A stretch of 64,000 nt of DNA, from positions 1,299,501 to 1,363,500 of the forward strand of contig JAEMWC010000031.1 in NCBI GenBank assembly GCA_016490735.1. The letters are read 5' to 3'. Below, piece by piece: positions 10,772 to 22,118 of the stretch (the first letter of the stretch is position 1; each line of letters starts with the position of its first letter). A model generated the notes under the pieces. It did no database searches, was not told where the DNA came from, and was given only the letters and a program-made list of their open reading frames with translations. Position numbers and translations under genes: made by a program. This DNA comes from Pachyseris speciosa (Eukaryota > Cnidaria > Anthozoa > Scleractinia > Pachyseridae).

Positions 10772-13700
10772 GAGTCTGTCTTTTGGTCGAGGGTCGAGGG
10801 TCGAGGGTTCTATGTCGAGGGTCGAGGGTTCCATGTCGAGGGTCGAGGGTAACAAATTTTTCCAAATATTTATTATTAAAAAAAAATAGAAAAGACAAGA
10901 AATTGGAAAAATAGAAATTAAATTAAAGGAGAATTGAAGAAGAATCTAAGCGTTTCCAAAAAGCGAGTCGCGCGTAGACGTTAGATCTTTTTGTAAGTGG
11001 ACAGCCTAGGGGGTGGGGGATGAAATAATGAATAGCCCGTGCCGTGCCCCATGTAATCCCAATTTGGCTTTAGAAACGTCGCTGATTTCATTTGTGTTTC
11101 ACAAGATTTCATTTGTGCATCACATCGGGGGATACTTCCCTATAGGGCCTATACGGATAAGGTATGACTTTTGATTCCGATTTCCCGAAACGGGTATATA
11201 AGTTCAAGCGCACCTGTACTTATCAGGATCTTTGACAGGTTAGGGATTTGTTCGCTTTCAGTTAACGTTCTTCCTACAATCTTAAAAAAGAGCGCGTTGG
11301 TATTTACTGTTATTTTTTTGTTCGAAACAGGGTAGGGGTTTCAAACTTGCAGTAGGGTAAAGTTGCAATGTCCGATCGAGCAAATCCAAGGGAGATTTCG
11401 AAAAATTTGCGGCTTCGAAAAATCGCGATTCCTCGGTTAATTCTTTAAAGCACGTGCCTACCCAAAGTAGATTTCAGATTTGAACCTCTATATAGCCTTT
11501 ACAAAATCGGTATAGAGCGTTTTCAGTCACGCAAGTAAAAAAATAAAATCATCATTCATTCAATACACAAAGTCAAGAAATTGTGGTATTATAGAAGAGT
11601 AATAAATAAACAACATGCCAAAGTCTCAGGGCCGTGCGATATCCCGTACTCGAGTTATTCGGCAAAATGTACCACTCAAAATTATAGTGTTTTGTATGGA
11701 AACGCCATCTTGGCGTTCCTCTGAAGAACCCCAAGATGGCGGCCGGAAACGAGTTAAAGCTTACTCGAGTCTATCTCAAAGGCTTTGTTCTCTCTGTTGA
11801 GCTTTCAATCATGCACATAGACGCTTCTCTTACCATGTTGGGCTTTCAACCTCAAAAACACACGGTGAATCGATGTTTTCATGTAAGTGACTTGCTTGTG
11901 AGCAGAAATCTTTATGTCACGCACTGTGAAAAACTCTTAAATTCAAACTGCTCTATTTTCAAAAGAGAGCAAGGTGCCGAGCTGAAAACATGCAAGCAGA
12001 TACATTTCTAAAATTTCTTTTACGTAATGAAGATAAAAGTGCAAAAGTCTGGGTTTTTTTTTAAATTTTAGTTCTTTTTGACGTCACGTGGAAGCCCCCT
12101 GTAGGTCTTGTGAGATTACAAAGAACGGAAATGACGCCATTTTCCGCAAGAGTAGATACGAAATCATTACAAATCACATGAATTTCTCCATGACAATAGC
12201 ACAAGACATGTATATAAGTGACACCGTTCGGGTTCGCGCAAGCTGATTAAAACTTTTCTCAGTTGAAACGAATTTGTAAACAAACGTGCGTATAACTATG
12301 TAACAAAAAAATTACGAGCAAGACAAGTTTGGTTTTTGTCGTCCGCGAGAAATAAAGCCATGACTAGACGAGCGAGGATTTGCTTTGCGATGGTGATGCG
12401 GTTTTTTTTTTAATTGTCGCGTAGCCGGCACGCGGGGTGGCTATAGGAGTGACAAATTCCGTGATTTTGTCGTGAAAAATTCAACTCATTAAATTTCTTG
12501 CGGTTTGTTGTGTACGATATTTTTAGCTGTCGCCATTGCACCACTTGCACGCGGGTGGTTACGCATGCGATTATAACCGCGCGCTGACAACACGACAATG
12601 TTAAAAAAAAACCATCGCAATTCAAAAAAACGTTCGTGCAGCCGCGACTTAAATTCTTCTCAAGCGTTCTCGCACGAGATCCGGACATTTACTTGCGTAA
12701 ATGTCCGGATCTCGTGCGAGATTTTTCAATGGCAATTAACATCGCCTCCTCCTCGTCCTCTGCCTGGTACCTCCTCCACCAACTGTTTGATTTTTTCCCT
12801 CTTATCACATCAGCGAACGATTTAGGGGAATCCATAGTCTTTCACAAAGAATCGAAAAAAATCGCAATTTGCAATTTTACGAGAAAAGCGCCGGCAAATA
12901 TCGATTTGACGTTGTTTCAAAGAAGTTGATCACCGTACCGGAAATCGCGACCAGGTATTCTATTTTTGCCGCAGCCAATCACTTGTTGCGTAATGGCAAG
13001 TCAAAGCAGTCATTGTTATTAAACTGGCTCAGGGCATTTTGCGAAAATATCATGAGAAATGGAACTGATGGTGGCTACTGGGCAGCGTGGCTTGTAGACA
13101 TTTTCTTTGAGAAAAATACAAAATATTTAATAAAAGCGGACTATTCTGGCCAAGAAATTTTGTGTGGAATTTGGACATGTTAAGAGAACAAAAGATTTTC
13201 CTTGACAGGCACCCTATGTTATAAAACAAGCTATGCAGTGCCCCGGGTGTAACTGACCGATGTTTGGGTATGGGGGTACTACTGCAAGTTTGAAACCCTT
13301 ACCCTGTTTCGAACAAAAAAATAACAGTAAATACCAACGCGCTCTTTTTTAAGATTGTAGGAAGAACGTTAACTGAAAGCGAACAAATCCCTAACCTGCC
13401 AAAGATCCTGATAAGTACAGGTGCGCTTGAACTTATATACCCGTTTCGGGACATCGGAATCAAAAGTCATACCTTATCCGTATAGGCCCTATAGGGAAGT
13501 ATCCCCCGATGTGATGCACAAATGAAATCTTGTGAAACACAAATGAAATCAGCGACGTTTCTAAAGCCAAATTGGGATTACATGGGGCACGGCACGGGCT
13601 ATTCATTATTTCATCCCCCACCCCCTAGGCTGTCCACTTACAAAAAGATCTAACGTCTACGCGCGACTCGCTTTTTGGAAACGCTTAGATTCTTCTTTAA

Positions 13701-13914
13701 TTCTCCTTTAATTTAATTTCTATTTTTCCAATTTCTTGTCTTTTCTATATATTTTTTTTAATAATAAATATTTGGAAAAATTTGTTACCCTCGACCCTCG
13801 ACATTGAACCCTCGACCCTCGAACCTCGACCCTCGACCCTCGACCCTCGACCCTCGACCCTCGACCCTCGACCCTCGACCCTCGACCCTCGACCCTCGAC
13901 CAAAAGACAGACTC
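10772..13914. mobile_element. Uninterrupted unit of the dimer: 3.14 kb transposon with about 0.6 kb inverted repeats
   Basis: The left repeat is 10772-11354 and the right 13279-13914. Both begin GAGTCTGTCTTTTGG, then several TCGAGGG heptamers, then AACAAATTTTTCC and a region ending CAAACTTGCAGTAG. The interior has a small minus-strand reading frame starting at 12834 and a 91-codon frame at 11739-12011 that belongs to a dispersed repeat. No transposase is recognised. The superfamily is unknown, and no target duplication is visible around the dimer. Confidence 0.75.
12687..12834 (-). CDS. Candidate first exon with an acidic UIM-like helix (copy 1)
   Basis: Minus-strand ATG at 12834, in the right-hand unit of the dimer. 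The peptide starts MDSPKSFADVIRG and then carries EDEEEAMLIAIEKSR. The acidic run followed by a hydrophobic-Ala-x-x-x-Ser pattern resembles a ubiquitin-interacting motif. The frame stops soon after, within a perfect palindrome, with a possible GTAAAT splice donor just before the stop. The same exon is present on the plus strand at 7060-7207. Coding status is an inference; the match to the UIM pattern is by eye. Confidence 0.35.
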
Positions 13915-14498
13915 CGCTGCCACGGGCTTATTCTCAGAATGGACAGGCCCTGGGTTGTTAGCGTTTTACGCTGGCACTGTTGGTCGGCAAAACCATTTCC
14001 TGTATCTGAACAATTTTTTTACTCTGCCAAGTGTTAAGGTTGCACAGGAAACGTTACAAGTATGTGTTTGCTGCCTAACAATTAGTATAATGAATGCGGC
14101 GATGGAGTATCGACATATCGAGGATAGGCGATTTCTTTCCATGCCCAAGCTCGCATCAATGGTTAGCCGCGAAGCCACATTCCTTTCTCTAATCGCTTGA
14201 CAATTCTAAACGAAGATACAGTACTTTCAGGCGGTTGAAATGTGGTTTTTCGTAGAAACTCTATAGAAATTTCTGAATGCCGGGCATTTAGCCCAGAATG
14301 AGATCCTTCCCGGCTGCCGCGCAAAAAGCACGCAGCTTAGAACTTTATCTCAAGTGTGTGGCAGAAACCGAGAGCAGTGCAGTAATAAAGCAATTCATGT
14401 TATTTTTTTCTTTAGTCTTTTCTGTTGCAATCTTTGATAGGAAAACATTTTGTATAGAACACTTAGCCACCGAAAAGTGAATTGTACGTACGTTCCCT
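13915..14498. other. Interior of the 13.2 kb element, nothing recognised
   Basis: Short frames only, without known motifs. It ends at the duplication TTCCCT (14493-14498) next to the MITE. Confidence 0.4.
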
Positions 14499-14945
14499 CA
14501 GGGGCACCCAACGAGCCAAATCAACCAAAAGCTGTAGAAAGGCATTTCTAAATACCTTATGGTGTTTGAAGTCTGTTTAACGGTGATGTTTTCATTAGCT
14601 AGAAGAAGTTCATCTGTTCGGATTCCCTAGATGAAATTTTAATTGCCCGAAAATGTTAGGGGGTAAAATCTTCCTTTGAGAAAAAGCAAGCTGAAATGAA
14701 CTTTCGACAAACTTTCTAGAGAACTATTTTCTTTCCGAAAATGGTAGCTGACGTTTTTGTCTGCCAAAAACAGCAATTACGACCTTTCCGAAAATCTTAG
14801 GGGCTTTTATTTCCCAATTGCGAATCTTTTAGGCCACGTTTTAGTTACGAAAATCAGAGTGCACTCTTAAATCGACGCCGAAAACCAAGGCGAATTACCC
14901 TCCACCGAACAGATATCTACCGAAACTTGTCGTTGGGTGCCCCTG
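14499..14945. mobile_element. 447-bp MITE with 16-bp inverted repeats and a 6-bp target duplication
   Basis: The ends are CAGGGGCACCCAACGA and its exact reverse complement, flanked by TTCCCT on both sides (14493-14498 and 14946-14951). The ends differ at two positions from those of the surrounding 13.2 kb element, so it is a small relative that inserted into it. No coding capacity. Confidence 0.9.
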
Positions 14946-15299
14946 TTCCCTTGACTGATTTTAAGTGACTCAAGTACACAGTGACTGTACAGTCAGCCAG
15001 TTAGGCCGCTCGGGACTTGATGTTCCCATAGGTCGTTTGAGTAATAAATTATATGAAATTAGTCTTGAACAACACAGTCGACGAAGGGATCAAGAAAACG
15101 TTTACATCTGGAAGGTTCCATATGGAGTTGTCAAAGACCCTTCTGCAGAATGATGTCAGCAGTCTCCCGCCGCGTGTGTAGAGGTGGAATTTGTATGGTA
15201 TAACTGCAGGTGAAGTGTTTTGCACGTACGTAAATGAAAATTAAGGCCGCAGGAGATCGTATAATAATTCTTTTGTACAGTGTTTGTACTACCTGCTAG

Positions 15300-16480
15300 A
15301 TATACCAGAAATCGTTGCAAGCATTCTCAGTGGTTAGGTCTAACTTTGAAAGGGTGCGAACTTTGTGTTTCTTGCACACTTTGCTGTGGGCTTTTTCAAC
15401 TAAACTACTTCGTAGAAATACTGGGTGTGTTTGCGAGCTTTTGCCGTGATTTGTTGCAAGCGCCAAACATTATTCGAAAAGGACGCCAACTTTGTCTTTC
15501 TTGCACACTTTGCAGTGAGGTCGTTCGAACTACTTGGCGCCAAACATTATTCGAAAAGGACGCCAACTATGTCTTTCTTGCACACTTTGCAGTGAGGTCT
15601 TTCGAACTACTTGGTAGAAATACCGGGTGTGTTTGCAAGCTTTTGCCGTGATTTGTTGCAAGCTCCAAACATTATTCGAAAAGCACGCCAACTTTGTCTT
15701 TCTTGCACACTTTGCAGTGAGGTCTTTCGAACTACTTGGTAGAAATACCGGGTGTGTTTGCGGGCTTTTGCCGTGATTTGTTGCAAGCGCCAAACATTAT
15801 TCGAAAAGGACGCCAACTTTGTCTTTCTTGCACACTTTGCAGTGAGGTCTTTCGAACTACTTGGTAGAAATACCAGGTGTGTTTGCGAGCTTTTGCCGTG
15901 ATTTGTTGCAAGCGCCAAACATTATTCGAAAAGGACGCCAACTTTGTCTTTCTTGGACACTTTGCAGTGAGGTCTTTCGAACTACGTGGTAGAAATACCG
16001 GGTGTGTTTGTAAGCTTTTGCCGTGATTTGTTGCAAGGTCCAAACATTATTCGAAAAGCACGCCAACTTTGTCCTTCTTGCACACTTTGCAGTGAGGTCT
16101 TTCGAACTACTTGGTAGAAATATACCTGGTGTGTTTGCGAGCTTTTGCCGTGATTTGTTGCACGCGCCAAAAATTATTCGAAAAGGACGCAAACTTTGTC
16201 TTTCTTGCACACTTTGCAGTGAGGTCTTTCGGACTACTTGGTAGAAACACCAGAAATATCTTCAAATTAGAAAAAAAACCAGCAGGTGTGCTTGCTAGCT
16301 TTCGCAGTGATATGTTGCAAGCGCTTAAACTATTCACGGAATGGATGCGGCACGAAAAGGATGCGAACTTTGTGTTTCTTGCACACTTTGCAGTGAGGTT
16401 TTTCGAACTAATTGTTCGCAATACCGGGTGTGTCTGCGGGCTTTCGCAGTGATCTGTTTCAAGCTCCAAAGTTATTTGAA
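15300..16480. repeat. Tandem array of about 125-bp units
   Basis: The word TTGCCGTGATTTGTTGCAAG recurs at about 125-bp spacing (near 15437, 15641, 15766, 15891, 16018, 16144), with degenerate units at both ends and one shortened unit near 15530. Each unit also holds CAAACATTATTCGAAAA and CTTGCACACTTTGCAGTGAG. The unit is not a multiple of three, and the minus-strand frames crossing it are repeats of the same peptide, so I do not regard it as coding. Confidence 0.85.
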
Positions 16481-17498
16481 AGGGGTGGAATGTTTTCAGT
16501 TTTGCAGAGCGATGGTTTCTGATTGCGTGTATGATTCGGTATTATGATTGGCTATTATGCTTGTCTTAGGTAGTTATTTCATCTTTTTTGCAGCTCTTCC
16601 TATTGATCTTTCAAGTGATTTGGCGGGGTGAAGGGATGTCGCATTTCTTCAGGCACATGCAAGGAACAGGAGGATCGAGTGAAATCAGCCTAACACCTAA
16701 AAATCGGAAATGACATAGTATTGTCCGAAAATAAAAAGGTGCAAGTAGTGTGAAATTTTAATTGTTATATGGATTGTGATATGGATTCGTTTCCATTTTC
16801 TACCTAACAGCAAATGTGGTATTTCGTCATTGGCTAAAAACTTTCTCGCGAAAGTTATTAAAACGCGGAATCACAACAGCACGAAATCTTTCTTGAAAAT
16901 AGTTTTTCATTGGTTTTGATTACAAAGGAAGTATGAACATTAAAAGCTGGAAAAAATGAGCTGTGACCGTTTATGGTCAGAGGTGAACTTAATCCAGCGA
17001 CATCTTTCAGGACAATGTAACGGTTGCCCGAAGATGCAAGCCAAGGAAATATTTGAAGCATTATATAAGGCTCTATCTTCCACCTTGAGATCAGGCTCTT
17101 CCATCTCGAGGTGAGTAAAAAGTATGGTACTTTGTTTATAATGGTAATAACAACTAAAAATAGGTTTCTCTAAACCAAGATGTCTATATTACTGTGTTTT
17201 TTCTGGCGAAAAATGAGAAAAACAAAGAAAACTAAAAACGACAACAAAATCCCCTTGCTGGCAAAAAGATTCGTCTCCCCAAAATGCTGGGAAAATAAAC
17301 TTAAAAAATACTCCCTGGCTGGGAAAAAGAAACTGGTAAGACGGGTCCTGGCTGGCAGCTACAAATGTCAGTTTTATTGCTAGCTGGCTCTGAAGAGCGG
17401 ATAAGTTTTTCCTACGGAAGTTAACAATTAACCAGAAATCTGTTTTCAGACGCTCACAAATCATTTTAGCCAAAAACGGTTCAATTATAAAAAAATTG
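16481..17498. other. Right interior of the 13.2 kb element, no gene recognised
   Basis: No transposase or other known domain. The last about 250 bases share TGGCTGG/TGCTGG words with the left subterminal region, then the right inverted repeat begins at 17499. Confidence 0.4.
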
Positions 17499-17514
17499 TC
17501 GTTGGGTACTCCTG

Positions 17515-18350
17515 AATCAACCCTGAAAAAAACCAAGTTCCTAATGGTTGGGACACAGCAACTACTGCGCGGGCTTCCTAACGAAATCGCGATCTCTTTC
17601 TTGGGGAAAGAGATCACACCTGTTTTCAGCGCCAAGGACCTCGGAATAATTCTAGATAACAACTTAACCTACGGACCAACATATCCATCAAATTACCTCA
17701 GCGTGCGTGGCCAAACTTTGTCAAATAAATAGGGTAAAGAACAGTTTCGATAGGAACACACTACGCACGATCATCTCTGCCCTAGTATTAAGCAAGTTGT
17801 TCTATTGCTCTACAGTTTGGTCAAACACAACTGCTGCAAACATCAAGAAGCTTCAAGCTGTTCAGAACTTCGCGTGCAGAATCATCACGAAAACCAAGAA
17901 ATTTGAACATATAGCACCTGCGTTACGCGAGATCAAATGGCTACCAGTAAATGAGCATCTTCACTACAGAGACACAGTAATGACATTTAGGTACATCAAG
18001 GGACTGGCCCCTACATACTTGTGTGAACCTTTCCGAAAGCGCAAGTCTATTCACTATCATAACACTAGAATCAGAGAATCCCTCGATGTTCCTCTAAGTA
18101 AGACAAAGTCTGGCCAGCGACGTTTCCTCTACAGAGCAGTCAACATCTGGAACAATTTAGACAAAGACTTTAAACAGTTATCTTTAACATCATTTAAAAC
18201 AAAGTTGAAAATGCACATGCTAGATAATTATTTTAATGATCGCTTTTTATAATTTCATTCATTTATTATCATAATGTACTTTATTGAAAAGCCCTAATGG
18301 GAATGCTAATAAAGTATGTATGTATGCATGTATGTATGTATGTACGTATG
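17515..18350 (+). pseudogene. CR1/L2-like reverse transcriptase, C-terminal part and 3' tail
   Basis: It continues the element interrupted at 4349. After the target duplication, the frame reads KKTKFLMVGT, then FSAKDLGIILDNNLTY. A frame change follows, and a longer frame (17707-18252) reads LVLSKLFYCSTVWS, AVQNFACRIITKTKKFEHI, LREIKWLPV and RRFLYRAVNIWNNLD. This is the thumb/C-terminal region typical of CR1/L2. The tail has GAAAAGCCCTAATGGG, AATAAAG and a TATG/CATG microsatellite (18316-18350). Confidence 0.85.
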
Positions 18351-18914
18351 CTTAAAGGCTTTCAACATCTGCTGCACATAATAAAGCGTTTAAAAATCAC
18401 ACAAAACCAATTTCAAGAAAATCCTGAGATAAGGTCTCAACATGAATCAGCTACATTCAAAATTTACCAGTAGTAATATTAATTCAGTGATTAATTGCAT
18501 AAATTCAATTTTAAGGAAATCCGACGATGAGGTCTCAACAAGAACCAAACAATGCGGAAAAATGTTAGCCGTTCACGGTAGCTCGAAAATGGTAGTAAAT
18601 TTTGAGTATGTATTCGGTCGGTTTCTAAAATAAACATGTCATCGCGTAAAGAGAACAATAAACGTGTGTTTAGATTTATTTATCAGTCGTTACTTTCTAT
18701 TTCGGCCAAACCACGCGTATTTAATTTTGGGTGGCCGCTTAATAGAGGTAAAAAACAATATAAAACCTTCATCGGGACGACCAAAAGGTGGCCGCGGTCG
18801 CTTAATAGAGGTGGCCGCTCAATAGGGGTTTATTTATAGTATGTAACTGAAAATAATTTCGAGACTTGAATAACTGGCTGCTTAATAAGGGGTGGCCGCT
18901 TAATAGGTGGCCGC

Positions 18915-18917
<3 letters not shown>

Positions 18918-18979
<62 letters not shown>
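18918..18979. repeat. (TAA)n microsatellite
   Basis: About 20 uninterrupted TAA units. The long Leu or Ile tracts in minus-strand frames here come only from this repeat. Confidence 0.95.
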
Positions 18980-18980
<1 letters not shown>

Positions 18981-19023
18981 GGTTTATTGGTAACATCTCT
19001 ACATAGTAGCTCTTCATTTACCA

Positions 19024-19217
19024 ATTAACTCTAAATCAAATCAAATCAAATCAAATGTTGGTTTTTGGCGAGAGGGGAAAACCGGAGTACCCGGAGAAAA
19101 ACCTCTCGGAGCAGAGTAGAGAACCAACAAACTCAGCCCACGCCGAATCCGGGAATCGAACCCGGGACACATTGGTGGAAGGCGAGCGCTCTCACCACTG
19201 CGCCAACCCTGCTCCCC
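19024..19217 (-). mobile_element. tRNA-derived SINE
   Basis: On the minus strand, TGGCGCAGTGGTGAGAGCGC matches a pol III A box and, about 30 bases later, GGGTTCGATTCCCGG matches a B box. They are spaced as in a tRNA, followed by an unrelated body and an (ATTTG)n tail (plus-strand AAATC repeats at 19031-19055). The head no longer folds as a proper tRNA. It sits in the spacer of the foldback element. Confidence 0.8.
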
Positions 19218-19622
19218 GCTTAATAGGGGTTCGACTGTATTTTCAGTTAAATACTATAAATAAAACTCCTATCAAGCGGCCACCTCTATTAAGCGACCGC
19301 GGCCACCTTTTGGTCGTCCCGATGAAGGTTTTATATTGTTTTTTACCTCTATTAAGCGGCCACCCAAAATTAAATACGCGTGGTTTGGCCGAAATAGAAA
19401 GTAACGACTGATAAATAAATCTAAACACACGTTTATTGTTCTCTTTACGCGATGACATGTTTATTTTAGAAACCGACCGAATACATACTCAAAATTTACT
19501 ACCATTTTCGAGCTACCGTGAACGGCTAACATTTTTCCGCATTGTTTGGTTCTTGTTGAGACCTCATCGTCGGCCACTTTCCATTTCCCGAGGGTGGCCG
19601 CTTAATAGGGGTTCGACTGTAG

Positions 19623-21552
19623 TATCGCTTGTCGGCCATTCCTCGGAACATTTTTCTTTCGAGATTTTTGTGTGTTTCCTGGCTTCTTCTGGTTTCCTGT
19701 CCGACTTGCGGTAACTGGGGAACGTCGGTTCGATTCCGACTCGGGGGAAAAATTGTTTCTTTCAATCGAGATGTGTGTCGAAAGTTGAGTGGCAAACTGT
19801 GTTTGCATGGTTCGGTAAGTGGATATTGTTTTACGGCTTTCATGGCTTCGAAGGTATTTACATGTATATAGGTTTTCATAAAAAACTAAAATTCAAAGTA
19901 AACAGATTTTTGCATTTTTATCTTCATCACGTTAAAGACATTTTAGAAATGTATCTGCTTGCATGTTTTCAGCTCGGCAGCTTGCTTTGTTTTGAAAATA
20001 GAGCAGTTTGAATTTTAGAGCTTTTCACAGTGCGTGACATAAAGAAGTCTGCTCACAAGAATGTCACTTACGTGAAAACATCGATTCACCGTGTGTTTGT
20101 GAGGTTTGAAAAGCCAACATGGTAAGAGAAGCGTCTATGTGAATGTTTGAAAGAACAAAGCCTTTGACATAGCTAAAGTAAGAAACATGTGTTTTAACTC
20201 GTTTCTGGCCGCCATCTTGGCGTCCCTCAGAGGGAAGGTATACGAAAGGGTCACCTTTTCTGTCAAAAATGGTATATAAAGGGGTAAGGGGTCGGACTTC
20301 GGGGCGGAGCCTCCCCGTATAAAGTTTTTTAGTACCCCCCCCCCCTCCCGGGTGGTGGAATAGTATCAAGAGTGGCGTTGTATGAGATCAGTTTTGCAAA
20401 ACTGGTTTAGTACCGCCATTCTCTATACTACTTTCGTTAAAATAGTTTTAGCCTCCTGGCTCTTATGCTTCGTTGGCGGGCGATAGCTTTCTTCACCAAA
20501 TTCTCTTTTTCGTAGGCCGTATTCGACTCGCCAAAATTTGAACAATAAAAGCACTCCGCCCTCGGCGTCGTGCTTTCATCTGTTTCTTGGTGTTTGGAGC
20601 CCCTGATGAAACACTCGCACTCGTTTTTTATATATTACATAAAGGGGGGCATACAAAGGAGAGGAAAATGGAATTGGAACCTAGCTGATGATGCTTGTGA
20701 GGAGTTTATTTGAAAAAAAATTTAAAGGTACGTTTATAATCGTGACGTCCTAGATCACATCAACAGAACACAAGAGATATTTCAAAGGCCTCTAACGTTA
20801 TTGTGCACAATTAACTAGCAATTATTTGCTCTACTGAATTATTTTAAAATGGGCATTATTACAATTTATTGAAATTTTCAGATATCGTTTTGTAACCAAG
20901 AGGAGAACTTTTTGAGAGTTTATTAATACAATTACTGCGGTCAACGGTATTATAGGGAGTGTCTCTATGATACTGGGAAGTCTTTCTTTCCATTAAGAGA
21001 TGATAATTTAACCTACGTTTGAGTTCTATTCTACAGTGAAATAATGGAAAAATAAAAAGACAATGAATGGAACAGTCACGGGGCGTTGCCAAACGTGACG
21101 TGATCGAACAAGCTTTAGATAGACCTTGATGTTCTCGGCTGACAACCGCACTTAGCAGCAACATCAGCAAAAAGAAATTGTAACCAAATATGTACAGTTG
21201 ACTATTTCTTTAGGGGCTCCCCTTGGGATCAGAAAAAGTGGTCGAGTATCAGAGATAGTATCTGGAGAGGGATTCTAAATGTAGTATTTGACTGCAAACT
21301 GTTCAAATGACTGCTGATTTATTCATCAAGATGGTCTCAAGATGCTCAATTACCGGAGTAGTTGCTCTAAGACTATGGATTCGTATTTTAGAGAAGATAT
21401 CATGACTACTTCAATTACGTGATCTTTAATCAGAAGTTCTTCACATTCGTCTATCTAATGCGTCAAGAAGCAGATCTGTTTACTGCGTAGGTCCTAGGAC
21501 TCTTGCTTGTGTCTCTCCACCGGGACCATTTATCGGCGAATGTTAAGATGCT
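19623..21552. other. Repeat-rich stretch downstream of the guanylate cyclase
   Basis: It contains the dispersed repeat at 19905-20228 (third copy of 9530-9870) and a C-tract. At about 20545-20615 there is a word (AAAAGCACTCCGCC...CCTGATGAAACAC) that recurs inverted at 32990-33060. Nothing coding is recognised. The region may hold the 3' untranslated region of the guanylate cyclase. Confidence 0.5.
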
Positions 21553-21660
21553 TTATTTGAACTCGTGCTCCTCTAAGGTAGCAGCATCTTTTATGCTGGG
21601 AAGGGGCTTGTCAAAGCCTTCTTTTCCACATAGGAAGAAACTGACAATTGTGCCTTTTCC
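21553..21660 (-). CDS. Guanylate cyclase, terminal coding exon
   Basis: Minus strand, after the acceptor TTTTTTGGCAG. It reads GKGTIVSFFLCGKEGFDKPL and ends ...EEHEFK with a TAA at 21553-21555. This is the standard C-terminal end of membrane guanylate cyclases (GKG-x-x-x-x-F/Y-W/F-L-x-GKEGFxKPLP). It joins in phase 0 to the exon at 23092-23183. The protein ends 20 residues or so after the catalytic fold. Confidence 0.9.
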   Translation of the reverse strand, partial: GKGTIVSFFLCGKEGFDKPLPSIKDAATLEEHEFK

Positions 21661-21759
21661 CTGCCAAAAAATTAGAACGGATTTACCCCAGGGAAGGTTT
21701 GGGTAGTCTGGGATGTTATAGTTCAGCACTAAATTTTCTCAGTGTCTGTTTGGATTAAA

Positions 21760-22118
21760 TTGTAATATAATTGGATTATAATATAATGTAGTAATCTAGT
21801 ATTATAAGTATTATATATAGTATTATAGTATATAATATTATATATATATAATATTATATATAGTAATATATTATAATATAGTAATATATTATAATATTAT
21901 ATTATAATATTATAATATTATATATAGTATAATTATATATTATATATTAGTAATATTATATATAGTATTATATATAGTATTATAGTAATATAGTATTATA
22001 ATTATAGTATTATAAATATAGTATTATATTATATTATATTATATTATATTATATTATATTATATTATATTATATATAGTATTATATATAGTATTATAGTA
22101 ATATAGTATTGTAATTGG
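21760..22118. repeat. AT-only low-complexity block (TATAATAT-type)
   Basis: About 360 bases almost entirely of TATAATAT, TATATAGTATTA and TATTA units with local palindromes. It lies in the last intron of the guanylate cyclase gene. Confidence 0.95.

Larger units (their letters stand above)
6044..13914. repeat. Inverted dimer of a transposon with TCGAGGG-heptamer ends
   Basis: Two copies of one roughly 3.1 kb element lie head to head: 6044-10771 (containing a 1.7 kb insertion) and 10772-13914. Positions pair as about x to 21585-x near the centre (9574 with 12011) and about x to 19894-x beyond the insertion (6711 with 13183). Each copy has inverted repeats of about 0.6 kb starting GAGTCTGTCTTTTGGTCGAG. 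A single-stranded form could fold into a giant hairpin with a loop of only about 15 nt. Small deletions separate the arms, so the duplication is not brand new or has been patched. Confidence 0.85.
4349..17514. mobile_element. 13.2 kb composite region with matching 16-bp inverted repeats
   Basis: The ends are CAGGAGTACCCAACGA and its exact reverse complement. They are flanked by the 6-bp duplication AATCAA (4343-4348 and 17515-17520) and interrupt the CR1/L2-like frame. The 447-bp element at 14499-14945 has nearly the same end and also a 6-bp duplication, so they are one family. CAGG-type ends recall hAT elements, of which some lineages make 6-bp duplications; Dada is an alternative. No transposase is recognised. 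Much of the length comes from later insertions: the inverted dimer, the MITE and possibly the tandem array. Confidence 0.8.
18521..19622. repeat. Foldback element with arms of about 330 bp
   Basis: 18521-18854 pairs with 19239-19573 as an inverted repeat (positions sum to about 38094). The arms contain repeated GGTGGCCGCTTAATAG words. The right side ends GGGGTTCGACTGTA twice (to 19241 and to 19621). TACAGTCGAACCCC-type ends are common in Tc1/mariner (pogo-like) non-autonomous elements. The spacer is filled by an ATT/TAA microsatellite and a SINE. Confidence 0.75.

Noticed and set aside
10638..10914. Frames of 60-86 codons on both strands with repeated Asp-Pro-Arg or Gly-Ser-Arg-Val
   Set aside because: They are produced by the TCGAGGG heptamers around the palindrome centre.
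15530..16470. Several overlapping minus-strand frames of about 100-120 codons with repeated peptides
   Set aside because: They are translations of the 125-bp tandem array. The unit is not a multiple of three and the same peptide recurs in shifted frames; no start or domain supports coding.
15300..16480. CRISPR-like regular spacing
   Set aside because: Whole units repeat without unique spacers, and the context is a eukaryotic transposon; this is a minisatellite-type array.
18802..19024. Poly-Leu and poly-Ile frames
   Set aside because: Translation of the TAA microsatellite.
19140..19217. A tRNA gene on the minus strand
   Set aside because: A and B boxes are present, but the cloverleaf arms do not pair and a SINE body with an ATTTG tail follows; called as a SINE.
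20585..20620. Hammerhead ribozyme core (CTGATGA)
   Set aside because: The required GAAA and pairing stems in the right order could not be found here or in the inverted copy at 32990.
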